A DNA stretch of 64,000 nucleotides from Lachnospiraceae bacterium V9D3004 (GTDB lineage Bacteria; Bacillota; Clostridia; Lachnospirales; Lachnospiraceae): the NCBI GenBank assembly GCA_000621985.1, contig JHWW01000002.1, positions 248,001 through 312,000 on the forward strand, written 5' to 3'. A program made the translations under genes and the position numbers. This document shows positions 26,500 through 35,607 of this stretch, piece by piece. Numbering within the stretch: the first letter of the stretch is position 1; each line of letters opens with the position of its first letter. Under the pieces are notes generated by a model. The model had not been told where the DNA came from. It saw nothing but the letters and a program-made list of their open reading frames with translations, and made no database searches.

Positions 26500-27909
26500 A
26501 TGGCTATTGAACCTAAAAAACATGAAATGCCTACTCAGGCTCCTGAGGTAAGGGCACATAATTTTAAAGAAGTAGCTCTAGGTTACACTGAAGAGATCGC
26601 TGTAGACGAAGCTGCAAGATGTTTGAATTGTAAGAATCAGCCTTGTGTAACAGGCTGTCCCGTAAATATTCACATTCCGGACTTTATAGGAAAGATTAAA
26701 GAAAAGGATTATGAGGGTGCATATCAGATCATTAACGAGACATCGTCACTTCCTGCTGTTTGCGGACGTGTATGTCCTCAGGAAACGCAATGTGAGAGCA
26801 AGTGTACTCTCGGTATCAAGAATGAGCCGGTCGGAATAGGTCGTCTGGAGAGATTCGTTGCTGACTGGCATAATGAGAATGCAAAGACCGCTCCTGAGGC
26901 TCCAAAGTCAAACGGTCATAAGGTTGCAGTCGTTGGTTCGGGTCCGTCCGGACTTACATGCGCAGGTGATCTTGCAAAGAAAGGATATAAAGTCAGTGTC
27001 TTTGAGGCACTTCATACTGCAGGCGGAGTTCTTGTATATGGTATTCCCGAATTCCGTCTTCCAAAATCAATCGTAGCCAAGGAAGTGGATACGCTGAAAG
27101 CACTTGGTGTAGATGTGGAAACTAACGTTGTTATCGGTAAGACACTTACTATCGATGAGCTTTTTGAACAGGGATTTGAGGCGGTATTTGTCGGTTCGGG
27201 TGCAGGACTTCCAAATTTCATGGGAATTCCGGGAGAGAGCCTTAAAGGTGTATATTCCGCAAATGAATTCCTTACAAGAAGCAATCTGATGAAAGCTTAC
27301 AATGATGATCCTGTCACTCCTATAATGAAGGGCGGCAAGGTTGCTGTAGTAGGTGGCGGTAACGTTGCCATGGATGCTGCACGTACAGCACTTCGACTCG
27401 GAGCCGAGCATGTATATATCGTATATCGTCGTTCGCTTGATGAACTTCCTGCACGTAAGGAAGAAGTTGAACATGCTATGGAAGAAGGTATTGACTTCAA
27501 ACTTCTTAACAATCCTGTAGAGATTCTCGGATTTAACAATCCTGATGATCCTCGCGATCCAAAGAACGGATTCGTTACAGGAATGAAGTGCATTAAGATG
27601 GAGCTTGGCGAGCCTGATGAGAAGGGCAGAAGACGTCCTATACCTGTTGAAGGATCAGAATTTGTAATTGATGTGGATACTGTTGTAATCTCAATCGGTA
27701 CTTCACCTAATCCGCTTATTAAAGATACTACAAAGGGACTTGAAGTTAATAAACGTGGAGGTATCATCGTTAACGAAGACGGTCTTACTTCGCGTGATGC
27801 TGTCTATGCCGGCGGTGACGCAGTAACGGGTGCAGCCACGGTAATCTCAGCTATGGGAGCCGGAAAACTTGCTGCCGCTTCAATTGATGAGTATCTTTCA
27901 AACAAATAA
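26500..27909 (+). CDS. nfnB: GltA/NfnB-type NADPH-dependent oxidoreductase
   Basis: 469 residues, the large partner of the preceding protein. An N-terminal domain holds two [4Fe-4S]-type Cys clusters (CLNCKNQPCVTGCPVNIHIP near 41-60, then CGRVCPQETQCESKC). Two dinucleotide folds follow (VAVVGSGPSGLTCAGDLA for FAD; VAVVGGGNVAMDAARTALRL for NADPH). It is often annotated as homotetrameric glutamate synthase small subunit. No GltB is present here, so NfnB is more likely. The start at 26500 follows GAGGAGG. Spacing to nfnA is 13 bases. Confidence 0.88.
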   Translation: MAIEPKKHEMPTQAPEVRAHNFKEVALGYTEEIAVDEAARCLNCKNQPCVTGCPVNIHIPDFIGKIKEKDYEGAYQIINETSSLPAVCGRVCPQETQCESKCTLGIKNEPVGIGRLERFVADWHNENAKTAPEAPKSNGHKVAVVGSGPSGLTCAGDLAKKGYKVSVFEALHTAGGVLVYGIPEFRLPKSIVAKEVDTLKALGVDVETNVVIGKTLTIDELFEQGFEAVFVGSGAGLPNFMGIPGESLKGVYSANEFLTRSNLMKAYNDDPVTPIMKGGKVAVVGGGNVAMDAARTALRLGAEHVYIVYRRSLDELPARKEEVEHAMEEGIDFKLLNNPVEILGFNNPDDPRDPKNGFVTGMKCIKMELGEPDEKGRRRPIPVEGSEFVIDVDTVVISIGTSPNPLIKDTTKGLEVNKRGGIIVNEDGLTSRDAVYAGGDAVTGAATVISAMGAGKLAAASIDEYLSNK

Positions 27910-27942
27910 TTTGAAGGTTAGATAACACTAACAAACTATAAT

Positions 27943-27996
27943 GCGGGGTATAATGTGTTTGGGCGTAATTTGCTGACACTGTATACCTCGCTTTTT
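27943..27996 (+). terminator. Terminator after nfnB
   Basis: Stem 27943-27952 with 27982-27991 (10 pairs, one G-U), with a 29-base apical region that can fold further, followed by five Ts. Confidence 0.65.
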
Positions 27997-28106
27997 AGTT
28001 TCAAACATTGATAATCAGCTGAAAATATGGTAATCTATTATATATGAGTAATTGTAACCGGGGTGTTTTGCAGTTATGAATGATAATATATCAGGGGTGA
28101 ACGGTA

Positions 28107-29501
28107 ATGGATAAAAACAGTGTGTTCAGAGGATCTATGTTCGGTGGTTATAAACGTGATGATGTGCTTGAATATATGAGCAAGATTGAATCGGAAAATG
28201 AGCAGATAAAGGCACTTCACAAAAAAGAACTTGAGAATATCAAAAAGGATAATGTTGAATTTGAAAATCTGAGAAATCAGCTCGCTGAAGTTCAGCAGGA
28301 GAATGAAACTCTGAGAGACAGAATAGGTAAACTTGAAAAAGAACCGGAAGATTATCAAAGAAGGCTTACCGTAGCAGAACAGGAAAAAGAAAATCTGCTT
28401 GCCAAACTTGCTGAATCTGAAAATGAGAGAGATGAGCTTAGAAGCAGAATATATGAGCTTGAAGAAAAACCTGTAGAGTTACAGGGAAGACTTGATGAAG
28501 CCGAGAGGGAGACAGAAAGCCTTAAGGCAAAACTTGATGAGGCCGAGCAGGATAAGGGAAATCTGCAGATGAAGATCACAGGGTTAGAAGATGAAACTGA
28601 GAGCCTTAGAGATAAGATTGCTGCACTTGAACAGGAAAAAGAACAACTGGACGGAGATTCTACTGCTGTAGACGAATTAAAACAGAAACTTTCTGATCTT
28701 AATTCGGAATATGAGAATCTGAGTCAGGAAAATGAAAGAGTATACAGACAGCTTGGAGAGGTGACGAGAGATAAGAATAATCTCACGGAGCAGGTTGACA
28801 GACTAAAAGGAACTCTTAACAATGTTGAGAATGAACTCAGAGATGAGATGCAGAAAGTTCATGACAGAGATGCTGAGATTGCAAAACTTCGCGAATCATT
28901 AGATAATGAACATCAGACAGGACAGGATAACAGTCAGGATGAAATGCCGAAGGCTGTACCGGGCAAACCGAGATATATCAGAATGAACGGACCGGCGATA
29001 GAGATACAGGATCTTGAAGATATTATCCAAAAACCTGCAGATAAGAATAATAATGATGTTGTTGCAAAAGATGAAGATAATAACGTAAAGAATTATGATG
29101 AAGCGGAACAGCTCGCCATAAAGGTTCTTGAAGATGCCAGATTCAACGCAGAACAGATAATAATAGATGCAAAGAAAGAGCGCAGAACTATCATCAAGAA
29201 GACATTACAGGAATCAAAAGAACTTAAGAAAGCGATATATGTTAATATATATCGTGATCTTGAAAGAAAAGGCATCAAAATGTCTGCAATGAAACATCTC
29301 ATCCAAAAATACATGGAAGACATGAAAGCACTTCAGGATAATCTGGCGAATGTTTATGAAGGAATGGATCAGATAGTTGAAGACATGCCGGTACGTATAG
29401 ATTCGTACTGGAAAGATATGAATAAGATCACGGATAACAAAGAAAGTATAGAATTACTTGACAATATTGCAAGGGAATTCCTTGATGATAATGCAGAATA
29501 G
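28107..29501 (+). CDS. DivIVA-like coiled-coil protein
   Basis: 464 residues, cytoplasmic. The N-terminus SMFGGYKRDDVLEYMSKIE (about 10-28) matches the membrane-binding start of DivIVA/GpsB proteins. A very long coiled coil of Glu/Lys/Leu heptads (about 30-275) follows, including repeated LEEKP and LDEAE units. Then come an acidic linker and a helical C-terminus (about 325-464). DivIVA proteins mark curved membrane at poles and septa and recruit division or wall-growth proteins. The coiled coil is longer than in the classic protein, so the exact role is open. A neighbouring terminator isolates it from nfnB. Confidence 0.7.
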   Translation: MDKNSVFRGSMFGGYKRDDVLEYMSKIESENEQIKALHKKELENIKKDNVEFENLRNQLAEVQQENETLRDRIGKLEKEPEDYQRRLTVAEQEKENLLAKLAESENERDELRSRIYELEEKPVELQGRLDEAERETESLKAKLDEAEQDKGNLQMKITGLEDETESLRDKIAALEQEKEQLDGDSTAVDELKQKLSDLNSEYENLSQENERVYRQLGEVTRDKNNLTEQVDRLKGTLNNVENELRDEMQKVHDRDAEIAKLRESLDNEHQTGQDNSQDEMPKAVPGKPRYIRMNGPAIEIQDLEDIIQKPADKNNNDVVAKDEDNNVKNYDEAEQLAIKVLEDARFNAEQIIIDAKKERRTIIKKTLQESKELKKAIYVNIYRDLERKGIKMSAMKHLIQKYMEDMKALQDNLANVYEGMDQIVEDMPVRIDSYWKDMNKITDNKESIELLDNIAREFLDDNAE

Positions 29502-29509
29502 ATTCTCGG

Positions 29510-29538
29510 TTGTTATTCACAATGATTATTGGTATACT
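29510..29538 (+). promoter_or_regulatory. Promoter for the hemolysin III family gene
   Basis: TTGTTA at 29510-29515, a 17-base spacer, and TATACT at 29533-29538. The start codon is 25 bases further. Confidence 0.6.
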
Positions 29539-29563
29539 ATAGTAAATATTTGGGAGAAGCAAT

Positions 29564-30211
29564 ATGGCTGAAATTAAATTGCCGGATTATAAATTGTCGG
29601 AAGAATTGATGAATTCAATCACTCACGGTATCGGCGCAGGTCTTGGAATAGCCGCGCTCGTACTGTGCGTTGTAAGGTCAGCTTCCCATGGGGATGCAAG
29701 AGCTGTGGTAAGCAGTTGTTTGTACGGATTCGGAGTTATACTTGTATATGTAATATCATGTATCTATCATGCGCTTGCAAGAAACCGTGCAAAAAAAGTA
29801 TTCAGAGTTCTTGATCATTGCGATATATTTATTATGATAGCATGCACTTATACACCATTTTGTCTTGTGGCTTTGGAAGGCGCTGTTGGATGGGTGCTGT
29901 TCGGGATAGTATGGGGACTTGCCACTCTCGGAGTTGTTTTTAACGCGGTTGATCTTCACAGATTTGCAAAACCATCCACCGTTGTATATGTGCTTATCGG
30001 ATGGAGTGTGATATTTGCCATAAAACCTCTTGCCGAAGCTATCGGAAGGAATGGAATACTTTTTCTTATCCTCGGGGGAGTTCTGTACACGCTCGGAGCG
30101 ATATTATATGCAATAGGATCAAAGCACAGATATATTCATTCAGTGTTTCATCTGTTTGTTATAGCAGGAAGCATAATGCACTTTTTTTCAATATATCTGT
30201 ATGTTATATGA
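29564..30211 (+). CDS. trhA: Hemolysin III / TrhA family membrane protein
   Basis: 215 residues with seven transmembrane helices, related to the PAQR fold. Metal-site residues visible: NSITHGIGAG near the start, SCIYHAL, LDHCDIFIMIACTYTPF and the late HSVFHLFVIAGSIMHFF. Despite the family name, bacterial members act in membrane energy or fluidity homeostasis rather than as toxins. GGGAGAAG precedes the ATG. Confidence 0.92.
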   Translation: MAEIKLPDYKLSEELMNSITHGIGAGLGIAALVLCVVRSASHGDARAVVSSCLYGFGVILVYVISCIYHALARNRAKKVFRVLDHCDIFIMIACTYTPFCLVALEGAVGWVLFGIVWGLATLGVVFNAVDLHRFAKPSTVVYVLIGWSVIFAIKPLAEAIGRNGILFLILGGVLYTLGAILYAIGSKHRYIHSVFHLFVIAGSIMHFFSIYLYVI

Positions 30212-30274
30212 TGATAGATTTTTTGGAGATGCAATCAAAGTTTATGGGCCGGGAGTCAAAAGGAGTTGATGTGA

Positions 30275-32146
30275 TTGTCATATGTAGTACATTATGATGT
30301 GCTTTCATCAATTATTCTTTTTACGATAATAATTGCCAATTATCATTTTAAGGCTTTAAAATCAATGTATAGCCGTATTTACAACAGTATGGTTGTGCTT
30401 GTTGAACTGTGCTGTTTTTTTGATATAAGTTCAAGTTTCATGCTGATGAAAACTGCCGAATATCCTATGCACAATACCCTTACATATGTATTTACGTGGG
30501 CATATTACGGTGCACAGCTGTTTGCTCCTGCATTAATGGCATTTTATTTCTATTTATATATTCATCACGACGTTTTATCCGGAAGAGTTAAAAGTCTTCT
30601 GAGTATTCCTTTGATCATCGGCGAAACTATTGTTTTGCTTAATCCATTTACGGGATTTGCTTTTACAATTACCAACGGAATATTTGAGAGAGGTCCGTTG
30701 CTTATTGTGCTGTACATGACATTGGCTGCTTATATGATCATAAGTCTGGTAATTGTTGCAAGAGATTGGAAGAATGTGGATCAGGGGCTTAGGCTTGTAC
30801 TGGTATCATTTTTACTGATCAATATATCCTCTGCCATTATTCAATATCTGGCTCCGTCATATCTTGTGGAATGTTCCGGAATGACAATACTTATCCTTAT
30901 CACACACTATTCCGTACAGAATAAGGTTATGCTCGAAGAAGCGGTGAATAAGGAGAGAGAGATCGCCGTGATCGCAGAGAGAATGAATAATCTTAAGAGT
31001 AAATTCATATCCGAGATGTCCCATGACATAAGAACTCCGATGAATGCGATAATCGGAATGAGTAATATTGCAAAAGAAGAGATAGAAAACAGAGAGCAGG
31101 CTATAAATGCATTAGATATCGTTCTTACTTCGGCACAGCATCTTATGGCGCTGATCAATAATATAATTGAGATGAACGATCTCAATAATGACAGTGTGGA
31201 CATAGAAACAAAACCGGTTATATTTGAAAATGAGATCAATGCGGTTGCGGCAATGATGCGCCCGCAGTTTGAAGAGAAAGAACAGGTGCTTCAGGTAAGA
31301 TACAGCGGAACTGAAGAATGCTATGTTATGGCCGACATTTTAAGGATCGATCAGGTGCTGATCAAGATAATCAGTAATGCCAGTACATATATGGAATCCG
31401 GGAAAAAGGCTATTATTGAAGTTAGTTTCAGCGAACTCGATAATGGTTTTATTCAATATGTTATTGACGTTGTAGATGAAGGAAAAGGCATGAGTCCGGA
31501 TTACGTGGAGCATATGTTCGAACCTTTTGAGAAAGAGATAACAAGTACCGAGAGCGGTAATTTCGGTTCAGGATTGAGTCTTGCAATAGTGAAGAGACTG
31601 CTTGACGCAATGAATGCCGATGTTGATGTAGAGAGTGTTCCCGGTAAAGGAACGAGATTCAGCCTCAGATTTTCATTTGAACGCGGAGATAGGATCGTCA
31701 GACAGACGAAAGAGGATGTCGTTGAGAAAAAAGAGGATGAATCCATGAGTATGAAAGGAATACTTTCATTGGTTGTGGAAGATAATGAGGTGAATGTCAG
31801 GATTCTGTCCAGAGCATTAAGGAGAAACGGTTCTGCGGTGATAATCGCCAAGAACGGGCAGGAAGCTGTTGATAAGGTTGAAAAGATCGGCTTAGACAGG
31901 ATCGGAGTTATATTTATGGACCTTCAGATGCCTGTTATGGATGGTTTTGAAGCAACAAGACAGATCAGAGCCATAGAAAAAGATAAAAACGTTCATATCC
32001 CAATATACGCGGTCACGGCCAACACGGCAACAGAGGATTGTACGGAAGCATTTAATTCGGGTGTGGACGGTATATTTGCCAAACCGGTTCATTTTGAGGA
32101 ATTCTTTGATACACTTGCAAATGATGGGATAATTAGAAAGGCATAA
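30275..32146 (+). CDS. Hybrid sensor histidine kinase with receiver domain
   Basis: 623 residues. Seven or so N-terminal hydrophobic helices (to about 220) form the sensor. Next come a HisKA domain with His250 (EMSHDIRTPMNAIIG) and an ATPase domain with VDEGKGMSPDY and FGSGLSLAIVKRLL boxes. The N-box is altered (ISNASTYM where two Asn are usual). The C-terminal receiver domain has acceptor Asp549 (FMDLQMPVMDGFEATRQIR) and the conserved Lys in IFAKPV. Start is TTG at 30275, 9 bases after AGGAG. No response regulator is adjacent; the HPt protein at 23.5 kb is a possible relay partner. Confidence 0.9.
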   Translation: MSYVVHYDVLSSIILFTIIIANYHFKALKSMYSRIYNSMVVLVELCCFFDISSSFMLMKTAEYPMHNTLTYVFTWAYYGAQLFAPALMAFYFYLYIHHDVLSGRVKSLLSIPLIIGETIVLLNPFTGFAFTITNGIFERGPLLIVLYMTLAAYMIISLVIVARDWKNVDQGLRLVLVSFLLINISSAIIQYLAPSYLVECSGMTILILITHYSVQNKVMLEEAVNKEREIAVIAERMNNLKSKFISEMSHDIRTPMNAIIGMSNIAKEEIENREQAINALDIVLTSAQHLMALINNIIEMNDLNNDSVDIETKPVIFENEINAVAAMMRPQFEEKEQVLQVRYSGTEECYVMADILRIDQVLIKIISNASTYMESGKKAIIEVSFSELDNGFIQYVIDVVDEGKGMSPDYVEHMFEPFEKEITSTESGNFGSGLSLAIVKRLLDAMNADVDVESVPGKGTRFSLRFSFERGDRIVRQTKEDVVEKKEDESMSMKGILSLVVEDNEVNVRILSRALRRNGSAVIIAKNGQEAVDKVEKIGLDRIGVIFMDLQMPVMDGFEATRQIRAIEKDKNVHIPIYAVTANTATEDCTEAFNSGVDGIFAKPVHFEEFFDTLANDGIIRKA

Positions 32147-32151
32147 AAAAA

Positions 32152-32238
32152 CGGAGAGTGTGGGATTCGAACCCACGTGCCCGGAACGGACAACTGCATT
32201 TCGAGTGCAGCTCGTTATGACCACTTCGATAACTCTCC
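32152..32238 (-). tRNA. tRNA-Ser (anticodon CGA)
   Basis: An 87-base class II tRNA on the minus strand. Acceptor GGAGAGT pairs with ACTCTCC, with discriminator G. Anticodon stem CTGCA/TGCAG has loop CTCGAAA (anticodon CGA). A long variable arm and T loop GGTTCGAATCC are present. CCA is not encoded. A T run follows its 3' end. It sits 5 bases past the stop of the convergent kinase gene. Confidence 0.96.
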
Positions 32239-32250
32239 ATTAACAGTGAG

Positions 32251-32279
32251 ATTATACAATAATTGTTTTAATTTAGCAA
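32251..32279 (-). promoter_or_regulatory. Promoter for tRNA-Ser
   Basis: On the minus strand: TTGCTA (complement of 32274-32279), a 17-base spacer, and a perfect TATAAT (complement of 32251-32256), 12 bases from the tRNA 5' end. Confidence 0.8.
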
Positions 32280-32288
32280 GGGGTTTTT

Positions 32289-33257
32289 ATGCAGAATCTG
32301 AATAAACAGTTAAAAGAAGGAAGTTTTTCCAATATATATCTATTGTTCGGAGAAGAAAGTTATCTGATCAGATATTACAGAGACAAGCTTGTTAAAGGGA
32401 TACTTAAGGATTCTCCGGAAGGTAATGTTAATTATCATTACTATGAAGGTGATAATGCTACAGAAGATATTATTGTAAATCAGGCACAGATGTTGCCTTT
32501 TTTTGCGGATACGATGCTGATCGTCGTATGTAATTCGGGATTATGTAAGAAGTCTTCGGATCTTGCGGGAAGGCTTGCAGACATACCTGCCTCCACGAAG
32601 ATAATCATGGTTGAGCAGGCGGTTGATAAGAGGAATTCATTGTATAAATACATCAAAAAGAACGGTACTGTAGCCGAGTTGTCTCATAAAAATGATTCGG
32701 AACTTCTCACATGGGTTGCAAGTTATCTTAAAAGGGGCGATTGTCTTATAACGGCTCGTGCCGCCAAACTACTGATAGCAAAAGTCGGAGTTGACATGCA
32801 GCAGCTTACGGGTGAGATGGAGAAGCTTATTGCATATGCCGGAGAAGAAAAAAAGATCGATATTGATGAGATTGAAGCCATTACGACAACAACACTTTCA
32901 AGGCGGATATTTATCATGATGGATTATATCGTATCGGGAAATAACGGTAAAGCTTTAGAGTTATACAAGGATCTTCTTGCATTAAAAGAAAGTCCAATGT
33001 CGATCATGGCGTTACTTACTAGACATTATAATATATTGTTACAGATCAAGGATCTTCAAAGCGAGAGAGATGATCATATTGCATCAATTATAGGAGTCCC
33101 GCAATTTGCTGTGAGAAAATACAGATCTCAGGCCAGTGCCTACAGCAGGGTACGTCTTCTTCAGATCGTGTCTGAATGCGTAAGAACCGAAGAGCATATC
33201 AAGAGAGGACTTATAGCCCCACAGACGGGTATTGAACTGCTTATATTGGGATTTTAA
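32289..33257 (+). CDS. holA: DNA polymerase III delta subunit
   Basis: 322-residue clamp-loader subunit that opens the sliding clamp in replication. N-terminal IYLLFGEESYLIRYYRDKL (about 16-34) is the family signature. A AAA+-like fold without a functional Walker motif follows, and the C-terminal helical collar domain includes HYNILLQIKDL and TGIELLILGF. Length is normal. GGGG lies just before the ATG. It is commonly encoded near rpsT or comEC, which are not seen here. It ends just before the polysaccharide locus. Confidence 0.95.
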   Translation: MQNLNKQLKEGSFSNIYLLFGEESYLIRYYRDKLVKGILKDSPEGNVNYHYYEGDNATEDIIVNQAQMLPFFADTMLIVVCNSGLCKKSSDLAGRLADIPASTKIIMVEQAVDKRNSLYKYIKKNGTVAELSHKNDSELLTWVASYLKRGDCLITARAAKLLIAKVGVDMQQLTGEMEKLIAYAGEEKKIDIDEIEAITTTTLSRRIFIMMDYIVSGNNGKALELYKDLLALKESPMSIMALLTRHYNILLQIKDLQSERDDHIASIIGVPQFAVRKYRSQASAYSRVRLLQIVSECVRTEEHIKRGLIAPQTGIELLILGF

Positions 33258-33271
33258 ATAATATGTTATAT

Positions 33272-33308
33272 TGGGGCAAACGAGACACTTTGCACCTTGT
33301 TTGCCCCA
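33272..33308 (+). promoter_or_regulatory. Stable hairpin without T tract ahead of the polysaccharide locus
   Basis: Thirteen-base arms 33272-33284 and 33296-33308 (one G-U) around an 11-base loop. No T run follows, so it is not a standard terminator. It is the last structure before the first glycosyltransferase of a 30-kb one-direction gene series, where a processive antitermination signal could sit (inference). Confidence 0.5.
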
Positions 33309-33338
33309 TGAAGTCATAATTAAGAGGGAGTGAATAGA

Positions 33339-34502
33339 GTGAAGAAAAAAAGAGCATTAATGTTTGCATCGGTTGCTTCAATGGTTGACCTGTTCAACAG
33401 AGAAAATATTGCCGCACTTGAAGAACTCGGATATGAAGTGACGATCGCATGCAATTTTTCGGAAGGAAGTGTATATACACACAAACAGGCAAAGAGATTC
33501 ATGCATGAACTTAAGAAAAAAGGCTATGACGTTATTAATGTTCCGGTTCCGAGATCAATGTATGATATTAAGGGAATGATCGTAACATATGTTAAGCTTG
33601 TAAGAGACATGAAAAATAAACAATATGATATAGTTCACTGTCAGTCTCCCATAGGCGGTGTGCTTTGCAGACTGGCAGCAAGCGGATTCAGAAAAAACGG
33701 AACGAAAGTTCTGTATTATGCACATGGTTTTCATTTTTGGAAAGGCGCTCCGATCAAAAACTGGGTCATATTTTATACGATCGAGAGATTCTTTTCGAGA
33801 TTTACCGATTGTCTTGTGACTCTTAACAAAGAAGATTATAAAAGAGCATCAAAAGAATTTCATTCAAGAGTGGAATTCGTTCACGGTGTCGGTCTTGATA
33901 TAGATGAGATTGACAGGGTATATGCTGATAAAGAGGAAAAATGTAAGGAGCTTGGTATTCCTTCGGATAAAAAAATAGTTCTGTCGGTATGCGAATTGAG
34001 CGAAAGGAAAAACTGTCTGACGGCCATCAGGGCATTCATACAGGCTGACAGGGAAGATGCGATACTGCTTCTTTGCGGAATTGGCGCAGAAGAGAATATG
34101 TTGAAAAAATATGTTAAGGATCATAATGCGGAAGACAAAATATATTTTGCGGGATTCCGTAATGATATAATCGAAATATTCAAGATGTCAGATGTATTCA
34201 TATTCACTTCAAAACAGGAAGGACTTCCCGTTGCGTTGATGCAGGCTATGGCTACCGGGCTTCCCGCACTATGTTCAAAGATCAGGGGAAACAAAGATTT
34301 AATTAAGAACGGTCAGGGAGGATATATGTATGACCCATGGGATACAAGAGGATATACCGAAGGATTGTCATTGCTTCTTGACAACGAAGAAGAGTGTATC
34401 AGGATGGGTGAATATAACAGAAAACATGTCAAAAAATATGACATAGATTCCGTAAATAAGAAGATGAAAAAAATATACATTTCTCTTTCTGGGCAGCAAT
34501 GA
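33339..34502 (+). CDS. Glycosyltransferase family 4 (GT-B fold)
   Basis: 387 residues, cytoplasmic or membrane-associated. The N-terminal Rossmann domain (ASVASMVDLFNREN) and C-terminal domain carry the GT4 donor-site pattern FTSKQEGLPVALMQAMATGLP with the E-x7-E arrangement. YYAHGFHFWKGAP resembles EpsD-like capsular transferases. GTG 33339 is chosen because GAGGGAG lies 8 bases upstream; the in-frame GTG at 33330 overlaps that site. As first gene of the locus it may add an early sugar of the linkage unit (inference). Donor and acceptor are unknown. Confidence 0.88.
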   Translation: MKKKRALMFASVASMVDLFNRENIAALEELGYEVTIACNFSEGSVYTHKQAKRFMHELKKKGYDVINVPVPRSMYDIKGMIVTYVKLVRDMKNKQYDIVHCQSPIGGVLCRLAASGFRKNGTKVLYYAHGFHFWKGAPIKNWVIFYTIERFFSRFTDCLVTLNKEDYKRASKEFHSRVEFVHGVGLDIDEIDRVYADKEEKCKELGIPSDKKIVLSVCELSERKNCLTAIRAFIQADREDAILLLCGIGAEENMLKKYVKDHNAEDKIYFAGFRNDIIEIFKMSDVFIFTSKQEGLPVALMQAMATGLPALCSKIRGNKDLIKNGQGGYMYDPWDTRGYTEGLSLLLDNEEECIRMGEYNRKHVKKYDIDSVNKKMKKIYISLSGQQ

Positions 34503-34541
34503 TGATCTTGCTGCCCGAATGTAAAAATCGGAGGCGTGATA

Positions 34542-35450
34542 ATGAGTAAATATAAGGTTCAGATACTTATGTCTACTTATAACGGTGAACGTTTTATAAG
34601 AAAACAGCTTGACAGTATCGTTATGCAGAGTTATCCGGTGCAATTGCTTATAAGGGATGACGGATCAACGGATTCAACTCTTGATATAATAAAAGAATAC
34701 GAAAAAAAATATAACAATATTTCACATGTGGAAGGAAAAAATGTCGGAGTCATCCATAGTTTTTTTAAGTTATTCAGGATGGCTGATAAAGAAGCCGATA
34801 TGTATGCCATGGCCGATCAGGATGATATATGGTTTGAAAAAAAGATCGAAGCTGCAGTAAAAAGATTATCCCGCATGAATCTGAAAAAACCATGCATGTA
34901 TTGCTCGGCTCAGACACTTATAGATGCTGATGACAATGTGCTTATAAGCAGCATGAGGGAAGTGAAGATGAAACCCGGTTTCGGTAATTCGATCGTAGAG
35001 AATATCGCAACCGGATGTACTTGTGTTATCAACAAAAAGCTTCTTGAAGCCGCACTTGCTGAACCGGATTACACGGTAATGCATGACTGGTGGCTGTACA
35101 TGCTTTCGACGTCTATGGGTGAATTTTATTATGATCCCAAACCGAGGATGTATTACAGACAGCATGGGAATAATACTATGGGAACAAGGACCAATTATAT
35201 CGATGAATTCAAAGAAAGATTCAAAAGATTTTCGGGGAATAAGAACAAATTATACAGACAGATGTGTTCTTTTGAAAAGCTTCACGGTGATAAATTAACC
35301 GGAGAAGATAAGGAGATCCTCGAAATGATGATCGGTTACAAGAAGGATATGAAATGCAGGATACGCTGTATATTCAGTAATAAGATATACAGACAGCGTT
35401 TTACCGATAATATGATATTCAAATTACTGTTCCTTATGAACCACATTTAG
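34542..35450 (+). CDS. Glycosyltransferase family 2, RgpB/rhamnosyltransferase-like
   Basis: 302 residues with a GT-A fold: ILMSTYNGERFIRKQLDSI at the start, the nucleotide site RDDGSTDSTLDII, and the metal-site region MADQDDIWFEKK. Late HDWWLYMLSTSMGEFYYDP followed by YRQHGNNTMG is characteristic of RgpB-type rhamnosyltransferases of streptococcal wall polysaccharides. The dTDP-rhamnose genes follow directly, supporting a rhamnosyl donor. The start at 34542 has GGAGG 7 bases upstream. Confidence 0.87.
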   Translation: MSKYKVQILMSTYNGERFIRKQLDSIVMQSYPVQLLIRDDGSTDSTLDIIKEYEKKYNNISHVEGKNVGVIHSFFKLFRMADKEADMYAMADQDDIWFEKKIEAAVKRLSRMNLKKPCMYCSAQTLIDADDNVLISSMREVKMKPGFGNSIVENIATGCTCVINKKLLEAALAEPDYTVMHDWWLYMLSTSMGEFYYDPKPRMYYRQHGNNTMGTRTNYIDEFKERFKRFSGNKNKLYRQMCSFEKLHGDKLTGEDKEILEMMIGYKKDMKCRIRCIFSNKIYRQRFTDNMIFKLLFLMNHI

Positions 35451-35503
35451 ATGTGTATTCATAATGTAAAACTTGCCTGTTGTTGTCATACTTTAACGTC
35501 CTC

Positions 35504-35532
35504 TTGTAAATCTGTCCGAAATGTGGTATCAT
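35504..35532 (+). promoter_or_regulatory. Promoter for the dTDP-rhamnose genes
   Basis: TTGTAA at 35504-35509, a 17-base spacer, and TATCAT at 35527-35532. It sits in the 157-base gap before rfbA, the widest gap in the locus. Confidence 0.5.
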
Positions 35533-35607
35533 AATTCTAATTGTGTACTTGAAAACAGATTGTATATTGCAGTTTTGCAATTCATTTGATCGAAAGGAGT
35601 GTTTTAT

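Noticed and set aside
33272-33308. Intrinsic terminator after holA
   Set aside because: The stem is strong but no T tract follows on the plus strand, so it is listed as a regulatory hairpin candidate.
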